Below, in pieces: positions 55,728 through 64,000 of a stretch of 64,000 nucleotides of DNA. How positions within the stretch are numbered: position 1 is the first letter of the stretch; each line of letters starts with the position of its first letter. The DNA comes from Gerris lacustris (taxonomy: Eukaryota; Arthropoda; Insecta; Hemiptera; Gerridae): positions 24,792,173 to 24,856,172 of the forward strand of contig OX578279.1 of assembly GCA_951217055.1 (NCBI GenBank), read 5' to 3'. A program made the translations under genes and the position numbers. The notes under the pieces are model-generated. The model had not been told where the DNA came from, ran no database searches, and was given only the letters and a program-made list of their open reading frames with translations.

Positions 55728-55990
55728 TTTTGCTTCCGAGCATACCGAATATAACGGAAGCATTGTGATAATTCTGAAGTACGAATTTTTTTTTTGTTTC
55801 TCCAAATTCAAAACTTCCATGACAGAAATCTGTTTGCTCCCATTATGTTCTTCTCCCGCATACACACAAATGATCTTTTTCTATATCTTTAAAACTACTC
55901 ATCTCATTTAAAAGACATTAAGATGATTTGATAAATGCCAACAGACCGTCTGTCATTTGATATTGAATAAAAATAAATGTCACCCTACTG
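55728..55990 (+). repeat. Dispersed repeat B fragment
   Basis: Starts TTGCTTCCGAGCATACCGAA and continues with AACGGAAGCATTGTGATAAT and a CATGACAGAAATCTGTTTGC block. Truncated. Confidence 0.55.
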
Positions 55991-56048
55991 GGAATCGAAA
56001 GTGGTTTAACAGTGGGATCATATTATTTTAGTCATGGGAACCTTTTTC

Positions 56049-56292
56049 GGCACTTCTTTAGATTGTTACTCCCCTTATAAAGAAAACAGAGAGGAGTAAC
56101 AATCTAAAGAAGATGTACGTAATTTTCTTCTTTAGACTGTTACTCCCCTTATAAAATCAGAAGTTTGATATTCCTTTGTCCCAAAGTACATTGGACTAAA
56201 CTAAACATCACTTTGTCTTATTATAGTTATTTAGTTAGTCATTTATATTTTAAAAACACATGGGGGAGTAACAATGTAAATAAAAAAGTACC
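56049..56292. mobile_element. Foldback MITE, sister of 13857-14098
   Basis: GGCACTTCTTTAGATTGTTA at the left and the inverted GGTACTTTTT...TGTTACTCCCC end at the right. Two inner inverted modules have the same order and spacing as the sister element. Confidence 0.7.
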
Positions 56293-56365
56293 CCCTTTTC
56301 AATACAAAATAGGGATCAAAGAAGCTGCGTGTTACACTAATTGGCAGACTATTATTATTATTATT

Positions 56366-58599
<2,234 letters not shown>

Positions 58600-58760
58600 A
58601 ATTAAATGAATTTAGACATCTATTTAGATAAATAATTATACATAGTATTTGAAGACCAGCAAATCAAAACAAACATTTATTTTTATTGGAATTAATGTGG
58701 CTGCCTTAACTTAGCAATAACAAATCATTTCTAAGTGAGTTGTCACAGTCGTCGGGACAC
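58600..58760 (-). repeat. Dispersed TTGGAATTAATGTGGCTGCC repeat, copy 3
   Basis: Inverse of the family at 24985-25120 and 39200-39290, here extended by a GTCACAGTCGTCGGGACAC block that also has a counterpart near 24990. Confidence 0.55.
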
Positions 58761-58808
58761 AAATCGACTGTATAAATGGTCCCTTGTTTTTACAAGCTTT
58801 TATTTAAC

Positions 58809-59110
58809 TTGCAATGTTTGTATGTATGTATGTATGTATGTATGTTCGGGAAAATCTTGCAACTGAATTTTAAAGCAGTTATCCTCAATCGATTGAATTG
58901 AAATTTTGCATACACGTTTAGTTTGGATGACAATGCATGGTTAGCTAAGTGATGTCATTCTAAATCCAATATGGCAGGCAGGCTAAGATGGCAGACTAGT
59001 TATTTTTTAAGCACGCCCATGATATGGGTATCAAATGAAAGGGTTTACAGAGAAGAATACGCAAAATGTCTTCACTCTAAATCCAATATGGCGGATGGTC
59101 CAAGATAAAA
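58809..59110 (+). repeat. (TATG)n-headed repeat with two AAATCCAATATGGC units
   Basis: A TATG tetranucleotide run is followed by TTTTGCATACACGTTTAG. Two copies of CTCTAAATCCAATATGG / TTCTAAATCCAATATGG follow about 110 bp apart. It resembles an unclassified arthropod dispersed repeat. No coding sequence. Confidence 0.5.
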
Positions 59111-59374
59111 GCTAGTTTTTAAAAATGTATTTTACTATTAATTTTATTACCCTCAAGTTTACTCTTGTCTTTAAGACCCATCGCATTATTTCAAATCTAT
59201 TAATTATAAATACAATTATTTATCACCTTCAATTAAATAATCAAAGTCCTGTCACATTAATTTTAAATGAAAGTATCTCTTTAATTTTTTACCTAAAGGA
59301 AAATAATTGTTTTCACCTAAAAATCCGAAACCGACATTTCAACGGAATTACCTGTTTTAAGTGTGTAAAAGACA

Positions 59375-59650
59375 ATTTGATCTATTGTCTGTAATCTGTG
59401 CAGACGCTTTTAGTCGAAACTTCTATAAACGGAATTAAATTTGGCATACAGGTTTAGAAAAATCATACCCCGAAGTGAAGTCGAGAAATTAATTTCAGTC
59501 TAAATTTGGGTTGGTACCCCCCAAAAAATATATTAAAAAAATATTTCTCGAAAACGGTTCTAACAATTTTGATTAAACAATTCTAAAATGTAATCAAATC
59601 AGTCTATTTAATTACTAATTTAACCATATTATGAATATTTTCTCGGCAAA
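59375..59650 (+). repeat. Dispersed repeat A, partial copy
   Basis: Shares CTGTGCAGACGC, AAAAATCATACCCCGAAG and ATTTCTCGAAAACGGTT with 46230-46430. Confidence 0.6.
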
Positions 59651-62600
59651 AATATAGTTTTGGAGATTGTATTGATGAAAATAAATCTGATTGTACCTAC
59701 TAAAAATCGAAAATTAAGCGTGAACCATTATTCCTCTGTTAAAAACTTGTAAAATAAATTGATCAAATTTGATATTATTGAATTTAAATTCAGTTTTATG
59801 ATGTACATGAGAATATTTTGTTGGTGTTTAATCGTACGGATTAATTCTATTATAACAAATAAAATAAGGGTTGGTAAAAAGGGAAATCTATATTGTTTAT
59901 GTTAGTATATCCAGTATCCAAATCCCAGAAGCCATTATGCCACTCGTTTCTCAGCAGGCTTAATAGTTAATGCTGCTCCCTCGAGTACACTATCTAGGAC
60001 AAATAGACCTTTAGCTAGCATCCCAAGGGAAATTTTTAGAGTTAATTAGAAATTATATCCAAGATAGGTTTATGTGAAATGCAACACCATGTATCTTACT
60101 TCTCTTAAAAAAATTGTAGTAACATAGGTTATAGAACGTTGTCATTTTTTAAGGTTTAAAGGTTCATACTTGTTTTATGGTATCCTTTTATATCTTTTTT
60201 TTTTCGTCTTCTTTTTTTTTAGGGTTACAATTTTCACAAAATTGCTATTTTAGTGATAATAAAGTAATAAAGAAATTTATTGTTTATAAAATTTCGATTA
60301 CTTCTAGACTAGGTTTTCGTAGATCTCATTGAAGCGGGCGTGCTGCAATAAATATTGAACGTTAATCTGATGTCAAAGTTGACGAATATAAGTGTGAATT
60401 ATATAGGAAGGGAGGGTGGGTTAGTGGATTGGAAGTTCCGGATTCCTTCCTACAATATTCTATACATGCTTTAGCTAACTCACACACCTCGCAGCTCCTT
60501 TTAAAACTATTATTTTTAATGTATTACTTCTTTACACAAAAACTTAAGCTAATGTTAAAATAGTTTTCCGTCCAAAAATTCCAATTATAAATTTGAAGCG
60601 AGCGTTGCACGTGAACGCTTGGACGGATAACGCTATTCAACAAACTTAGCCTGAGCTGTAAAAGGTTGTATACTAAATTTCAACCATATCAAAAACAAAC
60701 CAGACAAGGTATATATTTTGTAAAATGTCGCTTCAATTATAATTTGATAATTTGTACATAATTCAAGTATCGTTTTGCAAAGGTTAGTTTATCTAAACGT
60801 TAAGAATTATATAATTTTCAAAAGATGTCATTGGTATTGAAAGTGACTTCATTAGCAAATCTTTTGTTGCCAAGAAATTCAGTTTTGTTGAATTATAACC
60901 ATATTATAAAGGCTTTATTTTATTCCAACTCTATGATAAGCTTATTTGATCCATAGTAATAATAACAAATTAAATAATGATTTATATGAAATATTTTCAC
61001 AATTGAGTTATTTCCATTCTTATATTCTTCCATCAAGTGACCTTTTTAAATAATGCAAAACTGAACATACCACTGTAGAATGCGGACTAACTTTAATAGA
61101 AAAAAATAGGTAAAAATCTAACATTTGAAGTTAAATTTAACCCCCGCACTTAAAGGATCAAATATACCTCTTTTTTATCGAAATTTATTATGTTAAAATA
61201 CTTCTACAGCGACAGCGTACAATATAATGTCACGAAAACGTTGTTTCTTTTAATAATTTATAAAGCTATATTTATTTTAATTTTCATTCGAATTACTTTA
61301 AAGTATTAAATATGAAATTTTATACTAGGAATTCAAATATTTCTTATGTAAATTCTAGGAAACGACATGTTAATCCAAAAGTTATTAAGGGATAATTCAT
61401 TCATTGCTTTTCGTTTGAGAATGATGATTTTTTTAATGAATTTATCGTTGTGTATAGGAGGGTAAACGGCCCGAAGGTGAAAACATTCTGAATAATTATT
61501 CGTGATTATATTTTCATGAATATAACAGGGTACAGTCACGTGCAAGCTACCTTAGTCAATATACAATTTTTTAACTTGAAGAATTCATGAAAATTCAGAA
61601 TAGGAAAAATGTTATCGATAGATACAACATGGGAATTAAAAATTCCAAAGTATGAAATGGTTTAAATATTAGGGTATATTTTAATTTTGGACACGTTTTA
61701 TAAATGAAATTAATAACTATAGTATTTGATAGCACCGGCTATTAGGTAATAAGGCAAAATATAGAACATAAAATGTAATATGCAAAGTGCTTTACCCAAT
61801 GGACCAATAAATCATGTTCTATTGCTATTGTGTCTAATACGCGAAAAAGAAATTATGATAAATTAAAAAACAGGAGTTTCGCGTACTAATAACTCACCCT
61901 AAACCAAAGATCCAATACCTTCATTATCTAGTGACAGTTTGAATCTTGAAGCCGGCCATTCACGTTGCAGTATACCTGTCAGATAAACCTATCATCGTAT
62001 AACAGCTATCATAAGTGTGCAAGTTATGTCACTTAGCACACACGCTCCGGTTTACCTGAACGGGTTACATGTACAGGTTTACCTGTTAGCTATGGTAACA
62101 GCTATGGTAGCTATGGTTTTAGAATGTTAAGAATGGTAACATGCTTCGCACTCATGGTCACATTAAGTACATGTGTAAAGGGACCGTAATAATCTAATGT
62201 GGTGCTGAAAAAGCTCACTCGACGCAATATTAAAGTCAAAATAGAAATATAATGATATATATTAAGCGATAAAATAGGCTTCTAAAAAGAAAGTCCAATA
62301 AAATTAATTTCAGAAATCTAAAAACGAAAATGTAAACAATATTGTAACTATAGTAAACACATTATACTTTTTAACTCTGACAGCTTGGGAAAATCGAGAA
62401 AAAAAATGGGAGGAGAGTGAATGAGAGCTTGAGATTTTGGCGGGTAATAGGTCATTGCCCGACTGAAATTGCCGAATGAAAATGTAAACAATAATGGTGA
62501 CATTAATAATTGTATTCGACTTTGATTTTCGATATAGCCAACAACAATTTTGAGCTCAATGAACCCAAAATATAAAGTATTTGTAGTTTACTCCAACTAA

Positions 62601-63235
62601 GAGAATCTTAACACTTAGAGAAGCAGCAATATATTACAAATATAGCAATATAGCAGCAAAATATGGGTGGTTTCAAAATTACAAATTGGCCACCTGGGCA
62701 TTAATTGAAAGAACTTCTGCATAATCATCTACATAATTTCATCTATATCAATTAATTATAATTTAAATGCACATGCACATAGCATTATTAAAAGATGTGA
62801 TACTGAGGCAATCTTTAACGTTAGCAAACTGTCGAAAGAAAATTTTCCTATTTCATTTTCATTTACGAGTAGGCAGTAAGAAAAGGTAAGTTCTATATTG
62901 GTCTCTAGGGGTGCATAGCACTATAGTAGGGAATCTGCACGGCACCAAATGTCATAAAGGACATCCGAGTTCCCATATGTTGACGTACTTTAAGACTTTT
63001 CGTGTTTCTCATACAAAATGCGAACATCTTGCAGCCATACTGCCTCCCATACCTACCAAAGAAGGGGAGATATTATATACTTTTTATCATAAGGACAGGG
63101 GCTGCAGGGCTGAACGATTTCACTTGATTAATTCATTATGTTTTACATTTAAAGTTAAATAGAACTAAAAAATTAATTAAATTGTAGTGTGTTGATATAT
63201 TTTATACGCATAGTAGTGATTAATTATTTTTAACT
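59651..63235. other. Long AT-rich spacer
   Basis: Repeat C fragment at about 60560-60680. A segment with repeated GGTTTACCTG lies at 62050-62095. No gene could be supported. Confidence 0.35.
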
Positions 63236-63475
63236 AACCAAATACAGCAGAAGGTTGGAGTGTAACCACCTTGGACTCTAACCACCTCTAACCAAATACA
63301 GCTGAAGGTTGGAGTGTAACCACCTTGGACTCTAACCACCTCTAACCAAACACAGCTGAAGGTTGGAGTGTAACCACCTTGGACTCTAACCACCTCTAAC
63401 CAAACATAGCTGAAGGTTGGAGTGTAACCACCTTAGACTCTAACCACCTCTAACCAAATACAGCTGAAGGTTTTA
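63236..63475. repeat. 54-bp tandem array, about 4.4 copies
   Basis: Units AACCAAATACAGC(A/T)GAAGG... start at 63236, 63290, 63344, 63398 and 63452 (partial). Each contains TAACCACCTTGGACTCTAAC. Units are nearly identical, so amplification is recent. Confidence 0.95.
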
Positions 63476-63932
63476 GTGTATCTTCTATGATTTGAATGAT
63501 ATTTATTATTCATCAGATTACGATCAAGTGTAGATCCTCTGTGTTTAAAATTGACGATTTACTATTCTCCACTCACAAATATTTGCTGTTTTTTTACTTC
63601 ATCAGATGTATAATATAATATTTTTATGTATAATTTATTAATTTATTGATTAACACTATTTTTAAAGTATTAAAAACAAATTATACGTTTCTTTTCACTG
63701 CTTTAAATTATAATTAATTAAGTAGTAAATTCTCGTAATAAACAACTATAACTAGTATATTAAAGTATTGACTCTTGGTATTAAAAAATCATTTGTCATA
63801 TTCCTACTTTTTGTTATTGAGGTAATATGTATTACTCATTACTCTTATACTTATAATGTACTTTTTTAGAACAAACAATTTGACAGTAGCTCTTAGTTAT
63901 TGTGCTTTTCGAATTGAATAAAAATAAAATTT

Positions 63933-64000
63933 GGTACTTCTTAAGATTGTTACTCCCTTATGCTTTTTTTTTTTTTTTTTTTTTTTTAATATAAATGAAT
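63933..64000. mobile_element. End of a CTTCTTTAGA foldback MITE cut by the window edge
   Basis: GGTACTTCTTAAGATTGTTA matches the terminus of 13857-14098 and 56049-56292. A T-run follows and the window ends. Confidence 0.5.

Noticed and set aside
61898..61975. Minus-strand segment with acceptor-like CTGACAG and donor GTGAGT
   Set aside because: Only one frame is open and it ends in a stop at the donor. The acceptor pyrimidine tract is weak and nothing nearby supports a gene.
62911..63162. An 83-codon plus-strand frame
   Set aside because: No recognisable domain, start context or splice support. Length is within chance for this window.

Overview
The window is eukaryotic DNA: very AT-rich, gene-poor, with a spliced gene, a TATA/initiator promoter, long AT microsatellites and dense small DNA transposons and snapback elements. 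The repeat style (many hAT, Harbinger, pogo and foldback MITEs, a mini hammerhead ribozyme of the Penelope-like kind, an internally deleted arthropod-style HTH/DDE transposase) suggests an arthropod, probably an insect. The species cannot be named from the sequence.

The one protein-coding locus lies at 3.4-10.6 kb. It is a two-gene unit inside a transposon of about 11.6 kb (about 1480-13099). Gene 1 has six exons that splice in frame and encodes a protein of about 605 residues with a SAM-like N-terminus and a SAMD3-like C-terminal half. Gene 2 starts 34 nt after the gene 1 stop. It is a single exon encoding an 827-residue transposase with two N-terminal C2H2 zinc fingers and a CMC (CACTA/EnSpm-like) DDE core. 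The element has short terminal repeats (CACGGAGAGAAAA / CACTGAGAGAAAA). It also carries clusters of a 13-bp palindrome, ACTG-N5-CAGT, near the left end, just upstream of the gene 1 promoter and near the right end, plus a tandem array of 75-95 bp units on the right. This is the architecture of an Spm-type element with subterminal binding sites and possible self-regulation.

That transposon sits inside an older hAT-like element (1272-15710) whose ends still carry a perfect 8-bp target duplication, ATAGGAGC. Two more elements are nested on its right side (a foldback MITE at 13857-14098 and a hAT MITE at 14308-15365).

From 15.7 kb to the end I see no intact gene. The stretch is a mosaic of defined mobile elements: a pogo/Tigger MITE with another element inside it, a GGGGAGACC-ended element, two sister MITEs with 8-bp duplications, hAT, Harbinger and Mutator-like MITEs, and several near-perfect snapback elements. 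There is also a Penelope-like inverted repeat carrying two 43-nt hammerhead ribozymes (38.2 and 38.6 kb), a broken LINE tail, a SINE-like insertion, tandem arrays with units of 54, 81, about 153 and about 240-300 bp, and unclassified dispersed repeats. One 78-bp minus-strand segment (20056-20133) has strong splice signals on both sides and may be an exon of a host gene whose introns fill much of the window.
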